Shown: positions 1 to 8,484, counted from the first letter of the stretch. The stretch: 64,000 bases of DNA from Streptomyces sp. NRRL F-5126 (GCF_000721265.1 NZ_JOFZ01000007.1:310001-374000), one strand, 5' to 3'. Program-made: numbers and translations. Notes: generated by a model from the letters alone, not told the origin.

Positions 1-249
1 AGGAGTGCAGGAGCCGACGGACTGCGTCTGGAGGAAGGCCATCGTCAGGTACTTGTTCCCCGACTCCGAAGCCAGTTGGGACAGGCTGTCGCCGTTGTAG
101 GCCTCGAAGTACGGCGCGAAGACGTGCGCGGGCAGCGGCGTGGCCGCCTGTGCGCTGCCGGCGCCTGTCACGGTGAGCCCGAGGGCGGCGGCGCCGGTGG
201 CGATCGCCGCGAGCAGGGTGCGGACGGGTCTGCGAACGGGTCCGGGCAT
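1..249 (-). CDS. secreted chitinase-like protein, N-terminal part (runs off the window)
   Basis: This is the first 83 codons of a minus-strand gene that continues beyond the left edge. The start ATG is at 249. A Sec signal peptide is clear: Arg-rich N-terminus, an alanine-rich hydrophobic core and an AQAAT cleavage region near residue 36. The mature start (HVFAPYFEAYNGDSLSQLA, then KYLTMAFLQT) matches from memory the first beta-strand and following segment of actinobacterial GH18 chitinase-like catalytic domains, which cut chitin outside the cell. The catalytic DxxDxDxE motif lies outside the window, so the family call rests on the N-terminus and on the DasR-type operator just upstream, which is characteristic of Streptomyces chitinase genes. 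A non-chitinase GH18 enzyme is the main alternative. Confidence 0.72.
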   Translation of the reverse strand, partial: MPGPVRRPVRTLLAAIATGAAALGLTVTGAGSAQAATPLPAHVFAPYFEAYNGDSLSQLASESGNKYLTMAFLQTQSVGSCTP

Positions 250-563
250 GGACCGTTCTCCCTTCGATGGGAGGCGGAAGGGCGGAGTAATGGTCTGGAC
301 CAATAATCTCGGTGCGCGGGCGCCTGTCAAGACATCAGGCGATACGCGTCGGTCAACTCTTGGGAATGCCGGCTCTTCGTGCCGCACTCCGCGCTCCACC
401 GACCGCGACGCCGGACACGTCCCCGACCAGGAGCTTTCCCAGCCATCCCAGCCGCCACGATCCGTCCCGCTCCGTGCGCGAAGAGTTTCCCGGCCGGTCC
501 CTTCCTGTTGGCCTTGCCCGGCTAATCTCCCCTCGCCCGGTCCGGCGCAGGAGAGGCACGTCC
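250..563. other. divergent intergenic region (314 bases)
   Basis: Between the chitinase start (249) and the injection-cargo-like gene (564). It contains the chitinase promoter and dre site described separately. In the plus direction only the ribosome-binding sequence of the next gene is recognisable; I see no clear sigma-70-type promoter for it and no further gene. Confidence 0.6.
289..304 (-). promoter_or_regulatory. DasR-responsive element (dre) before the chitinase gene
   Basis: The sequence AATGGTCTGGACCAAT closely fits the published dre consensus ACTGGTCTAGACCACT, with an intact TGGTCTGGACCA core. DasR is the GntR-family repressor of chitin and N-acetylglucosamine metabolism in Streptomyces. 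The site lies 40 nt upstream of the chitinase start and directly follows a plausible minus-strand promoter (-35 TTGACA at 330-325, 17-nt spacer, -10 ATTATT at 307-302), so a bound repressor would cover the transcription start. Confidence 0.85.
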
Positions 564-2138
564 ATGATCACCCCGGTCCACCACACCTCTACTCGCCGGC
601 CCACGGCTGCCCTGATGCCGCCCCGGCGGCTCGGGGAGCGGAGCAGGGCCGTGGCTCCGCACGGGAACCCGGCCGAGCGCGCTTTGCGCGCAATCCAGTC
701 GAGCGCCGGCAACCGAGCCGCGGCCCTGGCGGTGCAGCGGGCCGGGAGCGCGACGAGGGGCCAGGCGCCGGAGAACGGCAACGCGCCGACCGGATCGAAG
801 AGTTACCGGGACCGGATCGCCGCGATCCTGGACAGGCTCAAGAAGAACCTCGAGTTCATCGACACCTTTGTCAAGGGCGTCCACGTCCCCGTCAACGCGG
901 GCTTCTCCCAGCACGCCTCCGCCGCGGTGGACGAGGGTCTCAAACACACCGCCGGCGCCTCGGGCGCCGCCGCCGGTTCCGAAAACCTCCTCACCGAGGC
1001 CACCGGCGCCGTGCTCAGCTCCATGGAGGCGGTCAAAGCCGGCAAGGAGGCCGCGAAGCACAAGCGCGGGGCGGCCTTCCACGGCGCGAACAAGAAGGCC
1101 GCGTCCAAGACGGCCGACACGGTTGTCGGCGCCGCGGGCGCGGGAAAGTACGCCCTGGATGTCGCCAAGGGGCTGACCAAGGCCGAGCAGGCGGCGCACG
1201 CCATGACGGCGGCCGAGGCGAGCGGGATCGGCTCCGGTGCCGCCGGCGCCGTGAAGGGTGCACGCGCCGCGAGGCGTGTCGGGCTGACGGCGCGCAAGTA
1301 CCGTGCCCTGAAACGGCTCGACGTGCCCGACCGTGCGGACGAGGCAGCCCTGGCTCGGCTGAACCAGGCGCGCGAGCAGGCCAATTGGGCTGCCGCCGAG
1401 GCGTACGTCGCGCTGGACGCCCAGTGGGGCCACGAGGGAGAGGACCGTTTTGAGCGTGTCTCCGATGCCATCGACACGGCCTGGACCGCGATGGGTGACG
1501 CCCGCGAAGCGGCCAGAGACCTGCAGCGCGCCGAGGACGCGAACACGATGAACACGGTGCGCACCTACGCGCTCGGCAAGCAGCGCAACAAGATCGGCAA
1601 GCAGGCCTTCACAGCCGTGGGCGAGTCCACCAAAGCCGCGGGCGGCATCGTGACGGCGGTGGCCGCCACGGCGGGAGGTGCCGGACTGGCCAGCAACCCC
1701 GTCGGCTGGGGCCTCGCCGCGGGGGCGGCCGGCCTCATCCTCGGCGTCACCGCCTACCGGGCGGGCCGCGCGGGCAAAAAGCGTTACGACGGAGCCCGCC
1801 ACCCCGAACGCTGGGCGGCGGACAGCGAGAGCCCGGCGGCGCCCGCGTCCCGCGAGGACGCTCTCAAGGAGGCCCTGAAGTTCTGGAAGAAGGTGCAAAG
1901 CGGTGAACGTCAGGCCATGGCACGCAAGATCTACGGCCTGGCGGCGGGCGCGGACATCAGGGGGAGCGGTGACACGGCGGCCGAGATGCGGGACTCGGCA
2001 CGGGCGCTCCTCATCGCCCTCAAAGCAGGCCCGGCCAACCAGCGGTTGACCCGCGAAGCATGGGCAGACTCCCTCAACGACCCTGCGAAGACCGCCGGCT
2101 GGATCACGGAGATCGCGGAACAGCTGTCCTCGGCGTGA
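564..2138 (+). CDS. putative contractile-injection-system (eCIS) cargo-like protein
   Basis: Start ATG at 564 is chosen because GGAGAGG sits 7-8 bases upstream and the signature follows; an upstream extension of the frame has no such support. The 524-residue product has a disordered Arg/Pro-rich N-terminus and then RAIQSSAGNRAAALAVQR at about residues 42-59. This fits the LQxxAGNxAVxxLVQR-type signature found near the N-terminus of proteins linked to extracellular contractile injection systems in actinobacteria. The rest is mostly Ala/Lys/Glu-rich helix with likely coiled coil, plus a Gly-rich hydrophobic stretch at about residues 359-400 that could insert in a membrane. No known toxin catalytic motif was recognised, and no sheath, tube or baseplate genes lie in the window. 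An unrelated helical protein remains possible. Confidence 0.55.
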   Translation: MITPVHHTSTRRPTAALMPPRRLGERSRAVAPHGNPAERALRAIQSSAGNRAAALAVQRAGSATRGQAPENGNAPTGSKSYRDRIAAILDRLKKNLEFIDTFVKGVHVPVNAGFSQHASAAVDEGLKHTAGASGAAAGSENLLTEATGAVLSSMEAVKAGKEAAKHKRGAAFHGANKKAASKTADTVVGAAGAGKYALDVAKGLTKAEQAAHAMTAAEASGIGSGAAGAVKGARAARRVGLTARKYRALKRLDVPDRADEAALARLNQAREQANWAAAEAYVALDAQWGHEGEDRFERVSDAIDTAWTAMGDAREAARDLQRAEDANTMNTVRTYALGKQRNKIGKQAFTAVGESTKAAGGIVTAVAATAGGAGLASNPVGWGLAAGAAGLILGVTAYRAGRAGKKRYDGARHPERWAADSESPAAPASREDALKEALKFWKKVQSGERQAMARKIYGLAAGADIRGSGDTAAEMRDSARALLIALKAGPANQRLTREAWADSLNDPAKTAGWITEIAEQLSSA

Positions 2139-2213
2139 GCGAAGGGCGGGGCACCGCGCCACCCCCGCGCGCCGCTCTGCGAGCGCCGCCGTCTTGACAG
2201 CACGTCCCATTGC

Positions 2214-2255
2214 TTGGTTGCTTGGCTGCGACAGGGTATGACCGAATGTTCGGTC
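2214..2255 (+). promoter_or_regulatory. promoter with overlapping TetR-type operator before the thioesterase gene
   Basis: GACCGAATGTTCGGTC at 2240-2255 is a perfect inverted repeat with 7-bp arms and a 2-bp centre, resembling the ACCG/CGGT architecture described for TetR-family PaaR sites in actinobacteria. A candidate promoter (-35 TTGGTT at 2214-2219, 17-nt spacer, -10 TATGAC at 2237-2242) overlaps it, so a bound repressor would block initiation. A second -35-like TTGACA lies at 2194-2199. The palindrome helps place the start codon downstream at 2282. Confidence 0.6.
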
Positions 2256-2281
2256 GGCATCGTGGAGCGCCGGAGGGTTGC

Positions 2282-2752
2282 GTGGAGACAGACGCGGATG
2301 GGACGGACGTGGGAGGGAAGGACGGCGGCACGGCACAAGGCCCCGGACCCGCCGCGGCCATGTTCGCGCGCGACACCGCGTCGCGGGACCTGGGCATGGA
2401 GCTGACGGAGCACGGCCCCGGGACGGCCACCGTGACGATGACCGTCACCGGCCGCATGCTCAACGGCCATGGAACGGCTCACGGCGGCTTCCTGTTCCTG
2501 CTGGCCGACACCGCCTTCGCCTGCGCCTGCAACAGCGAGGGGCCGGTGACGGTGGCAGCCGCCGCGGACATCGACTTCGTGGCGCCCGCCCGCGAGGGCG
2601 ACGTGCTCATCGCGTCCGCCACCGAGCGCACGCGGTTCGGCCGCAGCGGCATCTACGACGTGAGTGTGGCGTGCGACGGACGCGCGGTCGCCGAGTTCCG
2701 CGGCCGCAGCCGCACCGTCCGGACCCCCTCGGCACCCGGCGGGAACGGCTGA
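2282..2752 (+). CDS. paaI: PaaI-type hotdog acyl-CoA thioesterase
   Basis: The GTG start at 2282 is preceded by CGGAGGG at 2271-2277; the in-frame ATG at 2246 lies inside a palindromic operator and lacks a ribosome-binding site. The product is 156 residues, slightly longer than typical PaaI (about 140) because of a Gly-rich N-terminal tail. HGTAHGGFLFLLADTAFA at about residues 63-80 and the following ACNSEG match the PaaI subfamily, with D76 in the position of the catalytic Asp. PaaI hydrolyses (hydroxy)phenylacetyl-CoA and related thioesters, recovering CoA from stalled phenylacetate degradation. No paa oxygenase or ring-cleavage genes are nearby, so this copy is isolated. Family confidence is high; substrate specificity is inferred. 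Confidence 0.86.
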   Translation: METDADGTDVGGKDGGTAQGPGPAAAMFARDTASRDLGMELTEHGPGTATVTMTVTGRMLNGHGTAHGGFLFLLADTAFACACNSEGPVTVAAAADIDFVAPAREGDVLIASATERTRFGRSGIYDVSVACDGRAVAEFRGRSRTVRTPSAPGGNG

Positions 2753-2771
2753 CAGGCCGGCCGTTCAGCCG
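2746..2771. terminator. possible bidirectional hairpin containing both stop codons
   Basis: CGGCTGA (2746-2752) and TCAGCCG (2765-2771) form a 7-bp stem between the convergent thioesterase and cytX genes. The stop codons of both genes lie in its two arms. It is short and lacks a U-tract, so function is uncertain. Confidence 0.35.
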
Positions 2772-4180
2772 CCGTGCCGGACGCCGCGCCGCAACCTCAG
2801 CGGCGCGTAGACGACGAGCGCGGCCGCGAAGGCCACGTAGTAGGCGAGGTCCGCCCCGTGCAGTGCCCGGGCGACCGGCCCCTCGTAGAGCGTCGTGTCC
2901 ATGAACGGCACAGCGGCGGCGAAGGCGGCCACGAAGGCGAGCAGCGCGGGCCACGACCGCCTTCGGCGTGCCGCTTCCGCCGCGAGGTCCACGGCGCTCC
3001 CGCCGCGCTCCCGGGACCGCGCGAGCCAGTCCACCGCGACGACGGCGACGAACCCCGGGATCCAGTAGCCGACGAACAGCAGCACGTTCTGGAAGCGGGC
3101 CGCCGTGTCCGCCGCGTGCATCCACAGCACGAGGGGAAACCCCAGGCAGGCGGCGAGTGCCGCCGCCACCGGCCGTGCCAGCCGCACACCCGCTGTCTGC
3201 AGCGCGAGGGAACCGCTGTAGTCGTTCATGGCGTTGCTGCACAACGCGGCGCACGCCACCGCGAGCAGGCCGAAGGCGCCGAGCGCGCCGCCGCCGAGCA
3301 GGGTGTCGACGCCCTTGGCGCTCTGGTCGGTGAAGACGGACGCACCCCACAGGCCGAGCGCCTGCACCGCGACGAAGGACGCACTGACCCCGAGGAGTGT
3401 GTACCAGAACATCCGCGTCCTGGACGTCTCCCTCGGCAGGTAGCGGCTGAAGTCGCTGGCGTACGGCGCCCAGGACAGCGAGAGGCTGAGCGCGACCGTG
3501 CTGGTCAGCATGAACGCGCCGAAGCGGTCGAGCCCGTGCGCCGTGCCGGAGGCGGCGGGATGCACACCGCCGAGCATCTTCACCGCGAGGATCGCGAACG
3601 CGACCGCGAGCGCCAGTGTCATGATCTTCTGCAGACGGTGTATCGCCTCGTAACCCAGCGCACCGACAAGCCCCTGCCCCGCGAGCATCACCAGCACGCC
3701 GAGCCAGAAGGGCCAGCCGAAGAGGCGGGCGAGCGCGTCACCGCCGAACAGGCCGATCAGCGCGTCCCACGCGACAGAGGACATCCACTGCAGTATCCCG
3801 GGGACGACGACCGCGCGCCCGAACGCCAGCCGGGCCAGCGGCAACTGGCCCGCACCGGTCCTGCTGCCCCACGTGCCCAGACCCGCCACCGGCACGGCGC
3901 CGGCGACCGTGCCGAGCACGACGGCCACCAGCGCCGTCGTGAAGTCGAGGCCCAGCACGACGCCCAGGGTCCCGGTGAACACGCCCGTCATCGTCAGGTT
4001 CGGCGCGAACCACACGGTGAACAGCCGGCCGGGCCCGCCGTAGCGCCGGTCCTCGGGCACGGGAGTGATACCCCGCGCCTCGATCCGCAGATCGCCGGGG
4101 GCCGCGGGCATCCGCCCGTCGAAGACGGACTCGCGCGGTGCGCCGGAGCGGCCGATCGCGGGTGCGTGGGAGCGTGGCAT
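2765..4180 (-). CDS. cytX: NCS1-family transporter, probable hydroxymethylpyrimidine importer CytX
   Basis: A 471-residue polytopic membrane protein of the nucleobase:cation symporter-1 family, with about 12 hydrophobic segments from roughly residue 55 to 460. TVWFAPNLTMTGVFTGTLG near residues 55-73 is the NCS1 first-helix signature. The start ATG at 4180 follows GGAGGGA at 4197-4191; the longer frame upstream is untranslated riboswitch. Control by a thiamin-pyrophosphate riboswitch identifies the subgroup: CytX proteins are TPP-regulated NCS1 members predicted to import the thiamin precursor hydroxymethylpyrimidine, using a cation gradient at the cytoplasmic membrane. A cytosine or purine permease would share the fold but would not be expected behind a TPP riboswitch. 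No other thiamin genes lie in the window. Confidence 0.88.
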   Translation of the reverse strand: MPRSHAPAIGRSGAPRESVFDGRMPAAPGDLRIEARGITPVPEDRRYGGPGRLFTVWFAPNLTMTGVFTGTLGVVLGLDFTTALVAVVLGTVAGAVPVAGLGTWGSRTGAGQLPLARLAFGRAVVVPGILQWMSSVAWDALIGLFGGDALARLFGWPFWLGVLVMLAGQGLVGALGYEAIHRLQKIMTLALAVAFAILAVKMLGGVHPAASGTAHGLDRFGAFMLTSTVALSLSLSWAPYASDFSRYLPRETSRTRMFWYTLLGVSASFVAVQALGLWGASVFTDQSAKGVDTLLGGGALGAFGLLAVACAALCSNAMNDYSGSLALQTAGVRLARPVAAALAACLGFPLVLWMHAADTAARFQNVLLFVGYWIPGFVAVVAVDWLARSRERGGSAVDLAAEAARRRRSWPALLAFVAAFAAAVPFMDTTLYEGPVARALHGADLAYYVAFAAALVVYAPLRLRRGVRHGG

Positions 4181-4185
4181 GGAAA

Positions 4186-4260
4186 GACATCCCTCCGCCA
4201 GTACGAACTGGTTCAGGTTCGGCGGGTGTGATCTCAGCCCCTCGCGGGGCACCCCGTGTC
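4186..4260 (-). ncRNA. TPP riboswitch (THI element) controlling cytX
   Basis: The minus strand reads GGGGTGCCC, then GGGCTGAGATCACACCC, then GAACCTGAACCAGTTCG, then TACTGGCGGAGGGA, matching the conserved blocks of the TPP aptamer, including CTGAGA and the GCGnAGGGA 3' end. GACA (4260-4257) and TGTC (4189-4186) close the outer helix. The cytX Shine-Dalgarno sequence (GGAGGGA, 4197-4191) is itself part of the conserved 3' strand. TPP binding would therefore hide the ribosome-binding site directly, giving translational repression when thiamin pyrophosphate is plentiful. Confidence 0.95.
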
Positions 4261-4304
4261 CGGTACGTACGCCAGCCTAACGCGCCATGCCGCCCGCGTC
4301 CGCG

Positions 4305-5072
4305 TCAGGGGATACGGGCCACGGCGGCATAGATGCCGGACACCTCGTCCTGAGGGGCCGGCGTGTCCTTGTACCAGTGCGGTGCCGGGACGAGACCGGG
4401 GTCCACGATCTCGAGTCCCTCGAAGAACGGCTCGATCTCGGCTCTGCTGCGCCACTTCGAGTCGATGCGGGACGAGTACGCGTCGTCGGGCCGGTGGAAG
4501 TCGAAGGTGCCGTGCGAGAAGACGAGGAAGCTGCCGGAGGGCATCGCGCCGACGAGCGTGCGGGTGATCCCGTACGGGTCCTGGTCGTCGGTGACGAAGT
4601 GCAGCAGCGCGACCAGCGACAGGCAGATCGGGCGATTGAAGTCGAGCAGGGAGCGCGCGTGGTCGAGGATCCCGCCCGGCTCGCGCACGTCGGCCTGCAG
4701 ATAGTCGGTGGCGCCCTGCTCCGAGCTGATCAGCAGCGCCTCCGCGTGCCGCAGGACGATCGGGTCGTTGTCCGTGTACACGACCCGCGCGGCCGGCACG
4801 GTGCGCTGCGCGATCTGATGGAGGTTCGGCTCGGTGGGTATTCCGGTGCCGATGTCGAGGTACTGGTCGATGCCCCGGGAGGCTACCCAGCCCACGGCGC
4901 GGTGCATGAACGCGCGGTTGTGGCGTGCCCCTTGCGCGACGGCGGACGGCAGTTGCCCGCCCATGTCCTTGTCGACCTGGTAGTGGTCCTTGCCGCCCAG
5001 CAGGAAGTCGTACACGCGCGCCGGGTGCGGTCTGCTCGTGTCGATCTGCGGCTTGGGGCTGAATGCCGTCAT
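4305..5072 (-). CDS. SAM-dependent methyltransferase, DUF574 family
   Basis: ATG at 5072 is preferred because GGAG lies six bases before it; an in-frame GTG at 5084 would add four residues. The 255-residue protein matches the actinobacterial S-adenosyl methyltransferase family DUF574: the N-terminal HPARVYDFLLGGKDHYQVD signature, the SAM-binding loop YLDIGTGIPT at about 71-80, an acidic ribose-binding strand VVYTDNDPIV near residue 100, and the C-terminal block PGLVPAPHWYKDT. Streptomyces carry many paralogues, often as single genes, and their substrates are largely unknown. Nothing in the neighbourhood (thiamin transporter on one side, acetyltransferase on the other) indicates a specific role. 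It is predicted to be cytoplasmic. Confidence 0.9.
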   Translation of the reverse strand: MTAFSPKPQIDTSRPHPARVYDFLLGGKDHYQVDKDMGGQLPSAVAQGARHNRAFMHRAVGWVASRGIDQYLDIGTGIPTEPNLHQIAQRTVPAARVVYTDNDPIVLRHAEALLISSEQGATDYLQADVREPGGILDHARSLLDFNRPICLSLVALLHFVTDDQDPYGITRTLVGAMPSGSFLVFSHGTFDFHRPDDAYSSRIDSKWRSRAEIEPFFEGLEIVDPGLVPAPHWYKDTPAPQDEVSGIYAAVARIP

Positions 5073-5203
5073 CTGCTGCTCCACTGCCCGTCCCTGGCCC
5101 GGAAAAGCGCCCGGGCGGGCGCCGGTCCGGCAGCCCAGCGGGAGTATGTCACCTCCGCCCGGGCGCCGTTGGGCGCCGCCCGGTCACGCCGCCGGGGCGC
5201 GGG

Positions 5204-5749
5204 TCAGCACTGCGGAGCAAGGTCGTCGGCCGTGGCGCCGTCCGCTGCCGCCGCACCTGCTGCCACCGGCGCGGCCAGCGGCTTCGCGTAGCAGAGGCTG
5301 AGTTCGTCGAAGCGGTAGAGGCCGAACTTGGGACAGAGCACGTAGCCGGACGACACGTACAGGGACACGGCCTCCGGCTGCTTGGTGCCCGTCTCCAGGA
5401 CCATCCGGGTGCGGCCCGAGGCGCGCGCGTTGTCCTCCAGGTCCGCCAGCATCCGCCGGGACAGGCCGTTGCCGCGTGCCTCCGGGATCACGTACATGCG
5501 CTTGATCTCCGCGTCGCCGTCCGCGTACCCCTCGTCGTTCGCGTCCTGCCGCCGCCAGCCGCCGGTGGCGATGGGGGAGCCGTCCTCGTCGTAGGCGATC
5601 AGGTAGAGGCCCCGGGGCGGCTCGAACATGGCGGGGACCAGCGGCGTGATGTCACCGTCGTCGCCGTATCGTTCGGCGTACTCCGACTGCACACGTGCGT
5701 TGAGCCGGACGGCGTCGGGGTGGTCGAAGGGGACCGTGCGGATGAGCAT
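5204..5749 (-). CDS. GNAT-family N-acetyltransferase
   Basis: A 181-residue protein with one Gcn5-related acetyltransferase domain. YVIPEARGNGLSRRMLADL at about residues 86-104 is motif A, the pyrophosphate-binding loop for acetyl-CoA, and ETGTKQPEAVSLYVSSGY is the motif B region near the C-terminus. The last 25 residues form an Ala-rich tail. The acceptor substrate is unknown; small molecules, antibiotics or protein termini are all possible in this family. The ATG at 5749 has no Shine-Dalgarno sequence. A TACGAT -10-like box at 5762-5757 ends seven bases before it, so the message may be leaderless. Confidence 0.87.
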   Translation of the reverse strand: MLIRTVPFDHPDAVRLNARVQSEYAERYGDDGDITPLVPAMFEPPRGLYLIAYDEDGSPIATGGWRRQDANDEGYADGDAEIKRMYVIPEARGNGLSRRMLADLEDNARASGRTRMVLETGTKQPEAVSLYVSSGYVLCPKFGLYRFDELSLCYAKPLAAPVAAGAAAADGATADDLAPQC

Positions 5750-5831
5750 GCGGACTATCGTACATATGTGTCAGATGGGGGCGTCTCGCCCCTGTCCGCC
5801 CCGACCCCATCTGGCCTTCCTTGACGCCCTA

Positions 5832-5874
5832 TTGACAGCCGCACGCGCCCTGCCTAGGTTCCGAACGTTCGGAA
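5832..5874 (+). promoter_or_regulatory. promoter with LacI-like 16-bp palindromic operator
   Basis: TTGACA (5832-5837), a 17-nt spacer and TAGGTT (5855-5860) form a plausible sigma-70-type promoter for the glycosidase gene at 5907. TTCCGAACGTTCGGAA at 5859-5874 is a perfect 16-bp palindrome with a central CG, the hallmark of LacI/GalR-family operators, and overlaps the -10 end and the predicted transcription start. No LacI gene is present in the window. Confidence 0.68.
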
Positions 5875-5906
5875 GACATCGTTGTCAAAACGTTGGGGAG
5901 TCGGAC

Positions 5907-7517
5907 ATGGCGGCAGCGCGGGGCAACACCTCACGACGGGGCTTCCTGGCCACGGGCGCGGCGGCGGCCGCAGCCGCGGGCCTCGGGGCGGCCGGGGCGG
6001 CGGCCCCGGCGGCCGAAGCGGCCACCCCTGGCCACCGGCGCGTCGAGTATGTCCTGCCGACGCTTGCCTTCGACGCGTCGGCGGTCCAGGACGAGCTCGG
6101 CACGGTGTACGACTCGGCGCTCACCGACGTGGTCGGCATCAACACGACGTACGCCGTTCCCGCCACGTACGACAAGGCCGGACTCGTCAGCTACCCGCCG
6201 GGCACCCTGGTACGGGCCGGCGGGGGATACCCGGAACCGCAGCGGTGGACGCGTGACGCGGCCATCAACGCCTGGAGCGCCGTCAGCCTCCTCGGCCCCT
6301 CGGTCGGCAGGAACACCCTGTGGTCCGTCGTCGACCCGGGGAAGGGGGACGACGGACCGGTCGTCCAGCAGGACAACCAGTGGTGGGACCAGATCGTCTG
6401 GGCCGTCGGCGCGTGGAACCACTACCTCGTCACCGGCGACCACGGCTTCCTGGAGGACGCCTACGGCGTCGCCTCGCGCACGCTCGCCCTGCGCAAGGCG
6501 CAGAACCTCAACACGTCCGCCGGACTCTTCCAGGGCCCCGGATACATGAACGACGGCATCGCCGGATACCCGGCGCCGCCCTGGACCCCGGGCATCGACT
6601 CCAGCTTCGTGCTGGACTACCCGCACACCGACGAGCTGATGGTGCTCTCGACCAACTGCCTCTACCACGGCGCCCACCTCGCGCTCGAAGGCATGGCAAC
6701 CGCGCTCGGCCACCATGCGGCGGCCGCCGGGTACCGCAGGGCCGCCGCGTCCCTCAGGTCCGCGATCGACCGCCACCTGTGGCGCGAGGACGCGGGCACC
6801 TACGGCTACCTCGTGCACGGTGGCGATGCCGGGAAGGGGCGCCTCGACACCTCCCAGGAAGGCGCGGGCCTCGCGCTCGCCGTACTGTTCGGCGTCGCGG
6901 ACAGGCGCAGGACCCGGCTGCTGCTCGACGGCGCGCACTGGCAGCCGCACGGCATCGTCAACGTCTGGCCGCACTTCGAGCGCTTCAGCGACGACCGCCC
7001 GGGACGCCACAACGTGATGGTGTGGCCGATGGTGCACTCGCTGTTCGGCCACGCGGCCGCGCAAGGCGGCAGGACCGACCTGTTCGCCCGCGCCGTGACC
7101 GAACTGGCCGCACTCGTCAAGGGCACCGGCGGCAGCTTCTACGAGCTGTACCACTCCGTGACGGGCAAGGTCGACGGCGGCTGGCAGACAGGCGGCAGCG
7201 GCACGCTGACCCACTTCGACTCCCAGCCGGACCAGGCCTGGTCCGCCACCGGCTACCTGCGGCTCATCCACCACGGCCTGTTCGGCCTGCGCCCGTCGGC
7301 GGACGGGCTGCGGTTCGCGCCCTCGCTCCCCGAGGGGTGGGGCGACGTGCGGCTCCAAGGCCTCGCATACCGGGACATGACACTCGACATCGAACTGACG
7401 GGGGCGGGCGATCAGGTCCACGCGTGCATGATCGACGGCCGGCGCGCCCGCACCGCGTCGCTGCCCGCGCACGGCGGTGGCCACCACACGGTCCGCATCG
7501 CGCTCGCGGGCTCGTGA
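5907..7517 (+). CDS. secreted six-hairpin glycoside hydrolase (MGH1/GH63-like)
   Basis: ATG at 5907 follows GGGGAG and opens a Tat-type signal (SRRGFLATG, then a poly-Ala core ending near residue 35). The 536-residue protein has the repeated helical-pair pattern of (alpha/alpha)6 glycosidases: QRWTRDAAINAWSAVSLLG and DNQWWDQIVWAVGAWNHYL early, and HFDSQPDQAWSATGYLRLI late, followed by a short GH65-like beta-strand tail (GLRFAPSLPEGWGDVRLQG). It most resembles the MGH1-like/GH63 group, which acts on alpha-linked glucose or mannose residues. The exact family and substrate are not certain; trehalase-like or debranching relatives are alternatives. Export, an upstream LacI-like operator and a nearby GH92 mannosidase point to extracellular oligosaccharide use. 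Confidence 0.72.
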   Translation: MAAARGNTSRRGFLATGAAAAAAAGLGAAGAAAPAAEAATPGHRRVEYVLPTLAFDASAVQDELGTVYDSALTDVVGINTTYAVPATYDKAGLVSYPPGTLVRAGGGYPEPQRWTRDAAINAWSAVSLLGPSVGRNTLWSVVDPGKGDDGPVVQQDNQWWDQIVWAVGAWNHYLVTGDHGFLEDAYGVASRTLALRKAQNLNTSAGLFQGPGYMNDGIAGYPAPPWTPGIDSSFVLDYPHTDELMVLSTNCLYHGAHLALEGMATALGHHAAAAGYRRAAASLRSAIDRHLWREDAGTYGYLVHGGDAGKGRLDTSQEGAGLALAVLFGVADRRRTRLLLDGAHWQPHGIVNVWPHFERFSDDRPGRHNVMVWPMVHSLFGHAAAQGGRTDLFARAVTELAALVKGTGGSFYELYHSVTGKVDGGWQTGGSGTLTHFDSQPDQAWSATGYLRLIHHGLFGLRPSADGLRFAPSLPEGWGDVRLQGLAYRDMTLDIELTGAGDQVHACMIDGRRARTASLPAHGGGHHTVRIALAGS

Positions 7518-7632
7518 CCCGGTAGGCGGCCTCCGGTCCGGCGCCGCTCACCCCTGCGATCATGGCGATGCTTCGGCACCGCGCTCGCCGGGCAGGTGGT
7601 CGCACATCAGGGTCGACGAAAGGAGTGCCGGC

Positions 7633-8466
<834 letters not shown>

Positions 8467-8484
8467 CCGCCCCACCGGCCACGG

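Noticed and set aside
2210..2281. Earlier starts (TTG 2210, ATG 2246) for the PaaI-type gene
   Set aside because: They lie in the promoter/operator and lack a ribosome-binding site; GTG 2282 has CGGAGGG in position.
522..2336. 604-residue minus-strand open frame opposite the cargo-like gene
   Set aside because: Arg/Gly-rich without a domain; the plus frame has a ribosome-binding site and a recognised signature.
4181..4252. Upstream extension of the cytX reading frame
   Set aside because: This stretch is the TPP aptamer; the proper start with its Shine-Dalgarno sequence is at 4180.
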